This document shows, in pieces, positions 25,230 to 35,300 of a stretch of 64,000 nt of DNA. Source of the DNA: Caproicibacter sp046707225 (GTDB taxonomy: Bacteria > Bacillota > Clostridia > Oscillospirales > Acutalibacteraceae); NCBI RefSeq assembly GCF_046707225.1, contig NZ_JBJKOP010000026.1:62001-126000 (forward strand). Direction: 5' to 3'. Both the position numbers and the translations under genes were made by a program. How positions within the stretch are numbered: the stretch's first letter is position 1; each line of letters begins with the position of its first letter. The notes beneath the pieces are model-generated. The model did no database searches. It had not been told where the DNA came from and saw nothing but the letters and a program-made list of their open reading frames with translations.

Positions 25230-27293
25230 ATGAGTGTGAATTTGAAATCATCCATTCAGTCGCTTTTTCAGAGCAGAAAATCATTTCGGGCAAAATCCCG
25301 TCCGGCAGCATCGGCTGCGAAGCGGACAAAACACAAACAGGAAGGGCTGAAACGAAAGCTGCTGTTCCGGTTTATGCTGATCACGGTTTCCATCTGCGTG
25401 ATTTTCGGCGGAACCACGCTGTACCTGATTTACGAAAATTCCATGAGTTTTATGAAGAGCGAAGTCGATTCGAATGCGCTGGCCTACAGTCAGGTTGTCA
25501 AAAATTCACTGGATAAATTTCAGACGTCGATCACCGACATTTCACAGGACAGCGCGCTGTTTAACAAGAGCCTGTCGAACGAGGATGTCGAGCGCGAGCT
25601 GCAGGTGCAGAGCAGGGCGCACGGCTTTTTTGCGGTCGACCTTGCCGACAGTACGGGCAAAACGCTCAGCGGCGACGACATCAGCGGAATGACCTATTTT
25701 AAAGAAGCCATGATGGGGCATTCCGCGGTTTCCAGTACTTACATATCGAAGAAAAACAGCGGTATGATGGTGACGATGGCCATGCCGATCAGCGATCCGG
25801 AGGACAACTCCATCAAAATCCTTGCGTGCTCCCTCTCCGTCGGTACGCTTAACAGCCTGATCAACGATGTGACCGTCGGAAAGACCGGCTACGGCTTTAT
25901 TGTCGACGGGGACGGGAAGATCGTGGCGGACAAGAATCTGAACAACATTCTCGATTCCGTCAACTACATTGAGCTTGCCAAAAAGGATTCGTCCTATTCC
26001 GGAATGGCGGAGGTCGACAAGCATATGGCCGCCGGGAAGACAGGCGGCGAGATGACGACCCTTGAAGGAAAGCAGGTCTATGTATCCTATCTGCCGATTT
26101 CCGGCACAAGCGGGTGGTCCATCGGCGTCGTTGCCGTCAAATCCGAAATGATGGGCGGCATGTACACGGCAATTTACATCGCGCTCGCACTGATTGCCGT
26201 GTTTATTCTATTATCCATCCTGATCTCCAGCAGGATTGCCCTGCCGATCGTGAGGCCGGTGATTTCGCTCGCGGGTAGGATTGAAACGCTGGCGGACGGG
26301 GATTTGCACTCCGAAGTTCCGATTGTCCGAACGAAGGATGAAATCGAGTCCCTTTCCAAAACCTTCGGGACGACCGTGGAGTCGCTCAACGGATATATTG
26401 AAGAGATTTCCGCTGTGCTGGGGGGCATGGCTGAGGGCGACTTCACGATGACTACAAAGCGGGAATACCGCGGTGATTTCATAGCCATCAGAGATGCGCT
26501 GAATTCCATTCTCAATTCGATGAATTCCATGTTCGGCGACATCAGCGAAATGGCCGATCAGGTGGCGGGGGGCTCACAGCAGGTGGCGGAAGGCTCGCAG
26601 GCGCTTGCCCAGGGCGCGACCGAGCAGGCGGGAACCGTCGAGCAGCTTGCGGTTTCCATGAGAGAAATTACCCGAAAGGTGGACGAGAGCTCTCAGTATG
26701 TGAAAAAGGCCGATGAGATTGCTGAGAACGCGATGGAACAGGTTACACGCGGCAGCGAACAGATGAAAGATATGATTACCGCGATGACAAAAATAGAGGA
26801 ATCTTCATCTAAAATAGAAAAAATCATTAAAACGATTGAAGACATTGCGTTCCAGACCAATATACTGGCCCTGAATGCAGCGGTTGAAGCCGCGCGAGCC
26901 GGCGAAGCGGGCAAGGGCTTTTCGGTTGTCGCGGATGAAGTCCGCAATCTGGCCGGAAAGAGCTCGCAGGCCGCGAAAAACACTTCCGTACTGATTCAGG
27001 ATTCCATCGGCGCGGTGGCGGAAGGAAGAAAGATCGCCGACGAGACGGCTGCTTCCCTGAACGAGATTGTCGGTGGCGTTGAATCGATGGCGACCCTGTT
27101 TGGATCCATATCTCAGTCCTCGCAGGAACAGGCAAAGGCCATCAGCCAGATGAATCTGGGCGCGGAACAGATTTCCACCGTGGTGCAGTCGAATTCGGCG
27201 ACCGCCGAACAGAGCGCCGCGACCAGCCAGGAGCTCAACCGCCTTGCGCAGCAGCTGAAAGCCGCGCTGAATCAGCTGAAGCTGAAAGACTGA
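25230..27293 (+). CDS. Methyl-accepting chemotaxis protein with dCache-type sensor
   Basis: This 687-residue receptor has a basic N-terminus, a first transmembrane helix (about 45-68), a large extracellular Cache-type region (about 75-305), a second helix (about 310-333), HAMP segments (about 335-445) and a signalling domain with the conserved tip around residue 540. The extracellular part shows PAS-like features (GKTGYGFIVDGDGKIVADKN), typical of dCache domains that bind amino acids or other small ligands; the ligand cannot be read here. It has no NWETF tail. The ATG at 25230 is preferred to the adjacent TTG. Confidence 0.93.
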   Translation: MSVNLKSSIQSLFQSRKSFRAKSRPAASAAKRTKHKQEGLKRKLLFRFMLITVSICVIFGGTTLYLIYENSMSFMKSEVDSNALAYSQVVKNSLDKFQTSITDISQDSALFNKSLSNEDVERELQVQSRAHGFFAVDLADSTGKTLSGDDISGMTYFKEAMMGHSAVSSTYISKKNSGMMVTMAMPISDPEDNSIKILACSLSVGTLNSLINDVTVGKTGYGFIVDGDGKIVADKNLNNILDSVNYIELAKKDSSYSGMAEVDKHMAAGKTGGEMTTLEGKQVYVSYLPISGTSGWSIGVVAVKSEMMGGMYTAIYIALALIAVFILLSILISSRIALPIVRPVISLAGRIETLADGDLHSEVPIVRTKDEIESLSKTFGTTVESLNGYIEEISAVLGGMAEGDFTMTTKREYRGDFIAIRDALNSILNSMNSMFGDISEMADQVAGGSQQVAEGSQALAQGATEQAGTVEQLAVSMREITRKVDESSQYVKKADEIAENAMEQVTRGSEQMKDMITAMTKIEESSSKIEKIIKTIEDIAFQTNILALNAAVEAARAGEAGKGFSVVADEVRNLAGKSSQAAKNTSVLIQDSIGAVAEGRKIADETAASLNEIVGGVESMATLFGSISQSSQEQAKAISQMNLGAEQISTVVQSNSATAEQSAATSQELNRLAQQLKAALNQLKLKD

Positions 27294-27315
27294 AGACTGT
27301 TATTTTCGCGAAAAA

Positions 27316-27345
27316 GAGGCCCCGCCGAACGGCGGGGCCTCTAAT
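27316..27345 (+). terminator. Terminator of the cheA-cheR-cheB-mcp operon
   Basis: GAGGCCCCGCC and GGCGGGGCCTC form a perfect 11-base-pair GC-rich stem with a four-base loop, just after the mcp stop. The T tract (TAATCTGTT) is modest. Confidence 0.8.
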
Positions 27346-27443
27346 CTGTTATTCCATAAGATCCATCGACTGACTGTACCTGCAATTTTCGGTTAAAGAC
27401 TTTTTCTGCGGCCTGTCCATTTTTCTGAGGGAGGGTTTCTGCG

Positions 27444-28160
27444 TTAATCAATCGTCAGAATTTCGCCGCGGCTGCGGTAGAACAGAATGCTGTTCAGCCA
27501 GGGCTTCAGCGCTGGGTCGGTTTTCAGGGAGTCGTAAAATTCCGTTTCGCCGAACGAGTGCATGGGAACAACGGCCCGGGCGCCGACGGTTTTCATAAAA
27601 TAGGTCAGACCGAGCAGTGCGTTTTCTTTCTGCCGCGGGTCGACGGGAAGAAACGCAACATCGATTTTCTCACCGCGCAGCGTATCGATTTGCTCCCGGT
27701 AGCGCCGCCCCATTTCTTCGTTGTCTTCCTCGGGTTCCCCATCCCAGTGCCACCAGTTCAGGTCGCCCGCGTGGTAGAGATTCAGCCCGTCAACCCGAAC
27801 CAGAAACGCGACGCCCAGGTCCGTCGATTCCAGCGCGTGAACGGTCAGGTCGCCCAGGTCGACGGTTTGGCCGGGGGCGATTTTCACGGCGTCTTCCGGC
27901 GGGCGAATCTCATCCGCGACGACGTAGCGAATCTGTTTGACTGTTTTGCGCCAGCTGAAAACCCTGGGGCTGTAATGGTCCGGGTGGCTGTGGGAGGAAA
28001 ACACGACGACGTTTTTCTCACGGATTTCTTCCGGGTCAATCACACCTTTGGCCAGCCCGCAGCCTTTGGGAGTATCAAGATAATAGTCAAAGATCAAAAA
28101 ATGGCGGGCGGTTTCCAGAGAGAAGCCGCTGTGGTATAAATATCGGATTTCTATGCTCAT
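27444..28160 (-). CDS. Metallo-beta-lactamase-fold hydrolase
   Basis: This 238-residue protein has the metal-binding signature SHSHPDH (about 55-61), a later HAGD motif and VVPMHSF near the C-terminus, as in UlaG-like or UPF0173-like hydrolases. The substrate is unknown. The start at 28160 is fixed by CGGAGGAACG just upstream; an in-frame ATG 12 codons earlier lies inside the promoter. It is transcribed on its own from an extended -10 promoter at 28183-28191 that sits between it and the P-type ATPase gene. Confidence 0.8.
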   Translation of the reverse strand: MSIEIRYLYHSGFSLETARHFLIFDYYLDTPKGCGLAKGVIDPEEIREKNVVVFSSHSHPDHYSPRVFSWRKTVKQIRYVVADEIRPPEDAVKIAPGQTVDLGDLTVHALESTDLGVAFLVRVDGLNLYHAGDLNWWHWDGEPEEDNEEMGRRYREQIDTLRGEKIDVAFLPVDPRQKENALLGLTYFMKTVGARAVVPMHSFGETEFYDSLKTDPALKPWLNSILFYRSRGEILTID

Positions 28161-28182
28161 CGATCGTTCCTCCGTTTTTTCC

Positions 28183-28191
28183 CTATTATAC
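28183..28191 (-). promoter_or_regulatory. Extended -10 promoter of the metallohydrolase gene
   Basis: The minus strand reads TGGTATAAT, an exact extended -10 element, about 23 bases before the start codon. No convincing -35 box is visible. Confidence 0.6.
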
Positions 28192-28217
28192 CACAACCCG
28201 AAAGCAGGGAATAGCTT

Positions 28218-30866
28218 TCAGCGGCTCATGCGGCGCTGGACCGCTTTGACCGCTTCCACAACCGGCAGAATCAGCAGGGCGATTCCGATGGAAATCAGAT
28301 ATTGGCGCGGAGTCAGGGATATGAGCGAAAAGGTCAGGGAGAGAAACGGCAGCTCCACCATCGCAAAGGTCAGCAGCAGCGACAGGAGCATGGTCCCAAG
28401 CAGAATCAGGTTCTGTCCGTGCAGAAGGAAAACGGAGCCCCTGCGGGAACGCAGATTAAAGGAATGGAAAATTTCGCACATCGACAGCGTCACGAAAGCC
28501 ATGGTCGTTCCGGTGTCCGGCCCGCTCCCGCTGCCGGCCCAGTAAGATGCAAGGGTCAAAACGGCGACCGCGGCGCCCTGATAGAGCACGTCGGCTCCAA
28601 GCCCGTTTGCGAACAGGCTTTCACTTTTTCCTCGCGGCGGGCGGTTCATAATCCCGTGCTCCGCGCGTTCCGTCCCCAGGGCGACGGCGGGCAGGCTGTC
28701 TGTGATCAGGTTGATCCACAGAATGTGAATGGGCCGGAACAGCGAGAAGCCGAGCAGTGTTGCGGCAAAAATGGAGACGACCTCGCTGAGGTTCGAAGAC
28801 AGCAGAAACTGGACGGTTTTCAGAATGTTGTCGTAGATTCTGCGGCCCTCCCGCACGGCGTAAACGATCGTGGCAAAGTTGTCGTCCGCCAGAACCATAT
28901 CCGCCGCGTTCTTGGTCACATCCGTTCCCGTAATTCCCATTCCCACGCCGATGTCCGCGGTTTTCAGGGCTGGCGCGTCATTTACGCCGTCCCCGGTCAT
29001 GGCGGTGACCAGCCCGAGGTCTTTCAGGGCGCGTACAATTCGTACTTTATGCTCCGGCTGAACTCTTGCGTAGGCTCCGCAGCGGAGGACAGCTTCCTTT
29101 AATTCCTCGTCTGTCAAACGGTCCAGCTCGCTTCCGGTCATCACGGGATCGCCGGGTTCCGCAATGCCGATCTGGGCAGCGATCGCCGCTGCGGTGTCGC
29201 GGTGGTCCCCGGTGATCATGACCGGGCGGATTCCGGCCCGCCGGCACTCGCGCACGGCTTCGGCCGCCTCTTCCCGCACGGGGTCGATCATGCCGGCAAG
29301 GCCCAGGAACGTCAGGCCGGATTCCAGCTTTTCGGGGGAAAGATCATCCGGCAGGGCGGGGAGCTCTTTTTGGGCGGCGGCGAGGACGCGAAGCGCCCGG
29401 TTTGCCATCTCCCGGTTGGAGCCGATGATCTTCCGCCGCAGCTCTTCCGACATCGGAACGACGGCGCCGTCCGACAACACGCTGCCGCAGCGTTTCAGAA
29501 TTTCATCCGGAGCGCCCTTGGTATATTGAATCACGCCGCCGTCGGGCAGGCCGTGCAGGGTGGTCATCATCTTCCGCGCTGAGTCGAACGGGGCCTCGCC
29601 GAGGCGCGGAAATTCGGAGTCCAGAGCGTTCTTGTCGAGCCCTTCCTTCCGCGCGAATGCAACCAGCGCGTTTTCCGTCGGTTCGCCCACGATTTCTCCG
29701 GTCTGCGAATTTAGCCGAGAATCGCTGCAAAGGGCGAAAGCCCTGACTAGAAGCGGAAGGTTCCCGAACGAGTCCACAACCGTCATCCGGTTCTGCGTCA
29801 GCGTGCCGGTTTTGTCCGTGCAGATCACCTGTGTGCAGCCAAGGGTTTCCACAGCGGTTAATTTGCGGATAATGGCGCTGCGGGCCGACATTTTGGAAAC
29901 GCCGATGGAGAGCACGATGGTCACAACGGCGGCCAGACCCTCCGGAACGGCGGCGACGGCAAGGCTGACCGCAAGCAGGAAAGAGTTGAGAACGGATTGG
30001 GTGCTGTAATCGTGACTGGTGAACAGGCTGAAAGCGAAAATGAACGCGCAGATTCCCAGCACGCCCAGGCTCAGCAGGCGGCTCAGCTGATTCAGCCTCT
30101 GCTGAAGCGGGGTTTCCTCATCCTTTGCTTTCGCGAGGGTATCCGCGATCTTTCCCATTTCCGTTTCCATACCGGTTGCGGTGACGACGCCGATGCCGCG
30201 TCCGTATACGGCGCTGCCGCCCAGATAAGCCATGTTTCTGCGGTCGCCGAGCGGGACGCCGCCCTCCGGCGCGGCAAGCGCGTCCGGGCTTTTGTCCACG
30301 GGGACGGATTCCCCGGTCAGCGCGGCTTCCTCGATTTTCAGGGAAGCCGATTCCAGGATACGCAGGTCAGCCGGCACGGCGTCGCCCGCCTCCAGCAGTA
30401 CGATATCTCCCGTTACCAGTTTGGCGGAGGGGACCGAAAGAACCTCTCCGCCGCGCCTGACCTTGGCGCGGGAAGCGGTCATGCTTTGCAGTGCCTCAAT
30501 CGCCTTTTCTGATTTGCTTTCCTGCACAATCCCGAGAACCGAGTTAAGCACAACCACAAATAAAATGACGGAGGCATCCGCGGCTTCCCCCATCAGACCT
30601 GAGATGAGCGCGGCGGCAATCAGAATCAGAATCATCGGGTTCAGAAGCTGCTCCTTCAGACGGATCAGCATGGATTTTTTTTCAGCGTCTTTCAGACGGT
30701 TTGGTCCCCACTCTTCCAGACGGCGTTCCGCCTCTTCCGGTGTAAGGCCGTCGGGGCGGCTGCCAAGCTCGTTCATCACGGCGCCGGAATCCTTCAGATA
30801 ATCGTTTATGGGCGATTCCCCCCTTCGCACGGATTCTGTTCTTATCGTGTCCTGTTTTTGAAACAA
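28218..30866 (-). CDS. Cation-transporting P-type ATPase (Ca2+/Mn2+ type)
   Basis: The 882-residue P2A-type pump has the actuator motif TGES (184-187), PEGL in M4 (308-311), the phosphorylation site D351-KTGTLT and the hinge TGDGVNDAP. M5 shows SSNLSEVVSIF and M6 NLITDSLP; the N/E and N/T/D residues there match Ca2+-site ligands of SERCA/SPCA-type pumps. It should export Ca2+ or Mn2+ from the cytoplasm. The start is TTG at 30866 after AAAGGAG. A yybP-ykoY manganese riboswitch upstream points to Mn2+ detoxification as the main role. Confidence 0.92.
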   Translation of the reverse strand: MFQKQDTIRTESVRRGESPINDYLKDSGAVMNELGSRPDGLTPEEAERRLEEWGPNRLKDAEKKSMLIRLKEQLLNPMILILIAAALISGLMGEAADASVILFVVVLNSVLGIVQESKSEKAIEALQSMTASRAKVRRGGEVLSVPSAKLVTGDIVLLEAGDAVPADLRILESASLKIEEAALTGESVPVDKSPDALAAPEGGVPLGDRRNMAYLGGSAVYGRGIGVVTATGMETEMGKIADTLAKAKDEETPLQQRLNQLSRLLSLGVLGICAFIFAFSLFTSHDYSTQSVLNSFLLAVSLAVAAVPEGLAAVVTIVLSIGVSKMSARSAIIRKLTAVETLGCTQVICTDKTGTLTQNRMTVVDSFGNLPLLVRAFALCSDSRLNSQTGEIVGEPTENALVAFARKEGLDKNALDSEFPRLGEAPFDSARKMMTTLHGLPDGGVIQYTKGAPDEILKRCGSVLSDGAVVPMSEELRRKIIGSNREMANRALRVLAAAQKELPALPDDLSPEKLESGLTFLGLAGMIDPVREEAAEAVRECRRAGIRPVMITGDHRDTAAAIAAQIGIAEPGDPVMTGSELDRLTDEELKEAVLRCGAYARVQPEHKVRIVRALKDLGLVTAMTGDGVNDAPALKTADIGVGMGITGTDVTKNAADMVLADDNFATIVYAVREGRRIYDNILKTVQFLLSSNLSEVVSIFAATLLGFSLFRPIHILWINLITDSLPAVALGTERAEHGIMNRPPRGKSESLFANGLGADVLYQGAAVAVLTLASYWAGSGSGPDTGTTMAFVTLSMCEIFHSFNLRSRRGSVFLLHGQNLILLGTMLLSLLLTFAMVELPFLSLTFSLISLTPRQYLISIGIALLILPVVEAVKAVQRRMSR

Positions 30867-30900
30867 TTTCCGCTGTCTCCTTTCAATTTTTCAAGTTCCG

Positions 30901-30948
30901 GCATAGAAAAAGACCTCTGCCGGAAATCGAAATTTCCGGTAAAGGTCT
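30901..30948 (-). terminator. Riboswitch-controlled terminator upstream of the P-type ATPase
   Basis: On the minus strand AGACC TTT ACCGGAAAT pairs with ATTTCCGG CAG AGGTCT around TTCG and is followed by TTTTTCT. The 5' arm reuses the AGACCTTTACC end of the aptamer, so ligand-bound aptamer and terminator should exclude each other. This is the arrangement of an ON switch. Confidence 0.85.
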
Positions 30949-31032
30949 TGCTTTCCAAATTAATTTGGATCGGAGGCCAGAAGCTTTCGCAACGGTTGTT
31001 GACCTTCCGAAATTCAGCTACTCCCCTTTATC
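30936..31032 (-). ncRNA. yybP-ykoY manganese riboswitch aptamer
   Basis: On the minus strand the conserved 5' segment AAAGGGGAGTAGC (around 31029-31017) and the 3' segment CAAGACCTTTACC (around 30950-30938) match the yybP-ykoY consensus, with a variable arm between them. This family senses Mn2+ and often controls P-type pumps or MntP/TerC-type exporters. Binding should free the gene from the overlapping terminator. The match is by eye; a covariance search would settle the boundaries. Confidence 0.88.
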
Positions 31033-31060
31033 GTGGGTGAATCATTTTACTATTTTCCAT

Positions 31061-31069
31061 ATCATAGCA
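31061..31069 (-). promoter_or_regulatory. Extended -10 promoter before the riboswitch
   Basis: The minus strand reads TGCTATGAT, an extended -10, about 32 bases before the conserved aptamer segment. A weak TTAAAT -35 lies 16 bases upstream of TATGAT. Confidence 0.5.
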
Positions 31070-31132
31070 GATCCATTTCTTGATTTAATTCTGATACGAA
31101 ATAATGATGAGAAATTTGCAGCAGCCGATCTC

Positions 31133-31161
31133 TTGACATGCACGAAAAGGCGCTTTATACT
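31133..31161 (+). promoter_or_regulatory. Sigma-A promoter of the AEC transporter gene
   Basis: TTGACA, 17 bases, then TATACT form a near-perfect vegetative promoter about 85 bases upstream of the transporter start. Confidence 0.85.
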
Positions 31162-31245
31162 TACTTAGAACCTTATCAAAACAGGTAATCCGGCTATTTT
31201 CGACCCTTGCTGGAACACATCCTGAAAACAGCAGGGAGATTGAAA

Positions 31246-32169
31246 ATGTTATCGTTATTTCTCAGTGTTTTGCTGAAAGTGGCCGTCCTTTTTTTCATGG
31301 TGGCCGCAGGTTATTTCTGTGGAAAACTGAATCTGATTTCTGACGGCGGAGCAAAGGAGATGACCGCCGTCCTTTTTTGGATTGTCACCCCGTGCCTGGT
31401 GATTGCCTCCCTGCAGAGCATGATCGGGAAAGTCGGCGTCGGCAGCATCTTTCTTTCCGGCGCGCTGTCCGTCGTCAGTATTGCGGTCGGCATCGGAGTC
31501 AGTTTTCTGCTGTATCGAAAGCATCCGTCGGAACGCCGAAGAATTCTTCGTTTCGCGGTCTCCTATTCCAACTGCGGTTTTATGGGGCTCCCGCTGGTGA
31601 GCGCGGTCCTCGGCGAGCAGGGGGTCGCATACGCCTCCATGTTTATCGCCGCGTTTAATCTGTTCGTCTGGACGCACGGCGTATCGTGCATGAAGAAGGA
31701 ACCGGGCATCGATTATAAAAAGGCGATTCTGAATCCGGGAATCATTGGACTTGCAATTGGCCTTGCTCTTTTTGTGCTCTCGGCCCGCCTGCCGGAAGTG
31801 ATTCTGTCCCCGATGGAATATTTTTCAGACCTGAATACGCCGCTTGCCATGCTGGTGGTCGGGGTTTATATTTCAGAGATTCCGCTGAAAGAACTTTTCG
31901 CCGATACCGATCTGTACCATCTTTCGCTGATCCGGCTGCTGGTGGTTCCCGTTCTCTGCTTTTTCATTTTGCTGCCTCTGCATGTTGACCGGACGATTTT
32001 TACCACGCTGCTGATTCTTTCCTCCGCGCCGTCCGCCGCCAATTCGGTGATGTTCGCGGCGCAGTTCGGCGGCGACACAAGGCTGGGCTCCAAAGCGGTG
32101 GCGCTGACAACGCTCTTTTCCGCACTGACGATGCCGCTTTTTCCGATCCTCGTGGATTGCTTTTACTGA
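31246..32169 (+). CDS. AEC family (auxin efflux carrier-type) permease
   Basis: The protein (307 residues from ATG 31246) has about ten hydrophobic segments and the AEC family pattern: a five-helix half (PCLVIASLQSM, SNCGFMGLPLVSAVLG), a hydrophilic middle and a second half with NTPLAMLVVGVYI and SAAPSAANSVMFAAQFG-like ends. Bacterial members often carry malate or other carboxylates; the substrate is not evident. AGGGAG precedes the ATG; an in-frame TTG at 31207 is less likely. It stands alone between a strong promoter and a terminator. Confidence 0.85.
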   Translation: MLSLFLSVLLKVAVLFFMVAAGYFCGKLNLISDGGAKEMTAVLFWIVTPCLVIASLQSMIGKVGVGSIFLSGALSVVSIAVGIGVSFLLYRKHPSERRRILRFAVSYSNCGFMGLPLVSAVLGEQGVAYASMFIAAFNLFVWTHGVSCMKKEPGIDYKKAILNPGIIGLAIGLALFVLSARLPEVILSPMEYFSDLNTPLAMLVVGVYISEIPLKELFADTDLYHLSLIRLLVVPVLCFFILLPLHVDRTIFTTLLILSSAPSAANSVMFAAQFGGDTRLGSKAVALTTLFSALTMPLFPILVDCFY

Positions 32170-32186
32170 TTCTTGCCCCAAAAAAG

Positions 32187-32225
32187 AGGTCCGGTTCCGA
32201 TCTGCTCGGGACCAGGGCCTTTTTT
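32187..32225 (+). terminator. Terminator after the AEC permease gene
   Basis: AGGTCCGGTTCC pairs with GGGACC and GGGCCT (a stem with one bulge) and is followed by TTTTTT. The reverse strand also ends in a T run, so it may serve the converging sbcC transcript as well. The remaining bases up to 32396 hold no gene that I can support. Confidence 0.75.
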
Positions 32226-32396
32226 CATTTTCGCGGTGTTTTGCATGAGCTTTGCAACAACTCACTTACGGTATATTTAACATAAAAAATACAGTTTGTA
32301 TTATAATTCGACCGGTTATGTTGAAAATCAGGACGAAACGTCAGAATTGTATTGGATGCGTTGTCCTTCCCCAGAATCCTTTTGCAATCGGCAGGA

Positions 32397-35300
32397 TTAT
32401 TTAACAATCCGTATTTTACTTCCGTTTACTCCTTTTTGTATAACAATTTGACGGTCGATTTGTTCCCGGAGTTCAGCGACATGAGAGATAATGCCGACCA
32501 GCCGGTTTCCTTCCGCGAGACCGGCCAGAGTCGCGATTGCCTGTTGGCGGGATTCCTCGTCCAGAGAACCGAACCCTTCGTCAATAAACATGGTTTCAAT
32601 CCGGACGCCTCCCGCGAAGCTTTGGACGACGTCGGACAGTCCGAGCGCGAGCGAAAGCGACGCCTTGAAGGATTCCCCGCCGGACAAAGAGCGGACGTCC
32701 CTCGTTTTGCCGTTGTAATTGTCCAGAACGTCGATTTCCAGCCCGGAGCGGGAGCGCAGGTCGGAGGAATTTTGGCGGCGGAGCAGAACGTACCTGCCGT
32801 TCGTCATTCCGGATAGCCGTTGATTTGCCTGCTCCAGAACACGGGTAAAATACGCCGCCTGAACATACTGCTCAAAGTCGAGTTTCTGTTTTCCGCTCTG
32901 TTCTCCGTTGGCGGTTCTGGAAAGGCCGCGCACGCAGGCGTACTGCTCTTCCAGCTCCATTCGGCTTTTCAGTGCTTCCGCAATTCGCTCTTCAACTCCG
33001 CGGTTCTGCTGCAGCCGGGCGGAAAACGTGTGGAAAGTATTTTCCCTTGACAGCTGATGTTCCTGCTCTTCGGCGAGTTCCCGTTCCAGCGCGGTTAAGT
33101 CGGCGGGCGTTTTTCCGGCGGTTTCTTCCGTGAGACGGCGGACGGCGTCCTCCGTCCGGATCCAGTCGTCCCGATAGTCCGACTGATGCTGGCGCAGCGC
33201 CTCCATCCGCTCGGCGGGAAAAACGCAGCCAAGGTATTCTTCTTCCGTGTGGAATCCGGATTCGGTCAGACGGAGCCGGTATTCCTGTTCCAGCTCCTCC
33301 GCCTGCCCGCGGGCGGTTTCCAGCTTTCTGCGGTTGTCGGAAAGGACCGCTGCCGCTCCGTCCCGGTCACTGAGGCAGGAACGGTAGGCGCTTTCCGATT
33401 TTTGAAGCGCCTGCTTCATTTCGTCGAGCCTGCCGCTCAGTTCCTTCAGGCTTCGCCGTGCCTCCTCCTCCGTCGGGAAAGGGAGAGAGGCTTGTACGGA
33501 AGAGGCCTCGGCCCGCTTCGCTTCCAGCGATGCCGTCAGGGTGTTTTTTGCTTCGCGCCGTGTTTCCAGTTCGAGGCCGGCAGCTTCCAGACCTTCCTCG
33601 GCCCGGCGCAGTTGCGCGGAGCATTCCGCTTTTCTTTTGCACCGCTGTTCCTGGACTTTCAGGTTTTCCAGCGCGCGCCTCCGAGTCTGTTCGGCCTGCG
33701 AACCGGCCTCGCGCGCCCGGCGTTCCAGAGCCTGCACGTTTTCGTCGCCCGTGACGCTGCCAAGAAGGTCGTCGACGGACTTCCGAAGGTTTTCCCGGTC
33801 GGACAGAATCCGTGTTTCCGCGGCTTTCAGCCTGAGACCGGAGCTTTCCAGAACGCTGTGCAGACGGTCCCGCTCCGCTTTCAGTTTTCGCAGCTCGTCT
33901 TCCGACACGGCCGAAGCGTCGGTTGCCGCGGGGCGCGGGTGGCTGAGCGAGCCGCAGACGGGGCAGGGATCGCCCTCTTTCAAGGCGGACGCAAGAATTC
34001 CGGCCTGCTGCCGCAGAAAAGCCTGTTCCGCCAGATCGTAGGCGGCGTTTGCCTCCCGATAGCCGGATTCCTCTTTCAGATACCCGGAACGCATCGACCG
34101 GTACCCGTCAATCAGCGTCCGGATTTTTCCGACGGAGTCCAGAATGCCGGAAAGAACTTCGCAGGTTTTGCGGGATGCTTTTTCCTCCGTTTTGGCGGCG
34201 AGGCGTTCTGTTTCGGCGTCCGCGAGCGTTTCGAGTTCCGCCCGTAGCCGGTCGCGCTGCGACGCGAGAGTTTTCTTCTTTTGCTCCAGATGATCCAGCA
34301 GTTTGTCCTGCTCCTCACGGGAACGTTCCAGCTCCGCGGCCTGCCGTTCCAGAGCGTTCGCTTTTTGGTAGCCCGGCAGCGCGGCGGTAAGGGTTGCGAT
34401 CCTGCCCGCGAGCCGTTCGCGTTCGGGCTCTTTTGCCCGTTCCGCTTCCGCAGCCGCGTTCAGCCCGGCAAGAGCGCCGTCCGCCTCGGCGACCTTTTTG
34501 GTTAACGCGGCGATCTCTTCTTCCAGAATATGCACGGCGTTCTTTTCCCGAAAAAAGGACAGCCGCGCGGGGGTGACGCGGGATTCGGCCAGCTCGGCGG
34601 CGCGGAGAAGCTTTGCCTGCCGCTCCGTTTCCTCACGCTGCTCCAGCAATTCCGCCCGGTGCTTTTGTGCCGATCCCAGCGCGGTAAACGTCTGCGCGGT
34701 CTGCCGCGCGGCGGCGAGGGCGGCAATCAAGCCGGAGGTTTTCTCCCTTGCCGCCGCGAGGTCGCTTTCGGCGGCTTTTCGCTTCAGGCTGTTCTCCCGG
34801 TTTTCTGCGCGGAGAAGCTCCAGCACCCGGGGAATCAAGTTGACGTCTTTGTCGCCAAGGCAGGAGGAGAGGGCCTCGCGAAGCGGGCCGTCTTCTTCGG
34901 GGCGGATTAGTGCGGCGTCCTGCAGAATGCCGCGCGTCCCGTCTTCCCAGCCGTGTCTCAGCTCCAGCTCCCGCTGTTTCAGCAGTTCTTCCATGCGGCG
35001 GAACAGATCAGTGGAAAACACGCGGCGGAAGATTTCCGCCCGCTCGCTGCTTTCGGCGAGGAGCAGGTCCAGAAATTCCCCCTGCGCGATCATGGCCAGC
35101 TGCTTGAACTGCCGGTGGTCGATGCCGAGCAGGCGGATCACTTCCCGCGTGACATGGGAGCTGCCCGTCCGGACGGAGCCGTCCGGCAGGGTGAGAACGG
35201 CGTCCGCGTTTTCCGCCGTTTCCCCGGCACCGTTCTTTTTGGGACGGAGGTAACGGGGATTTCTGAAAATTTTGTATTCCTTCCCCGCATGGGAAAAGGT

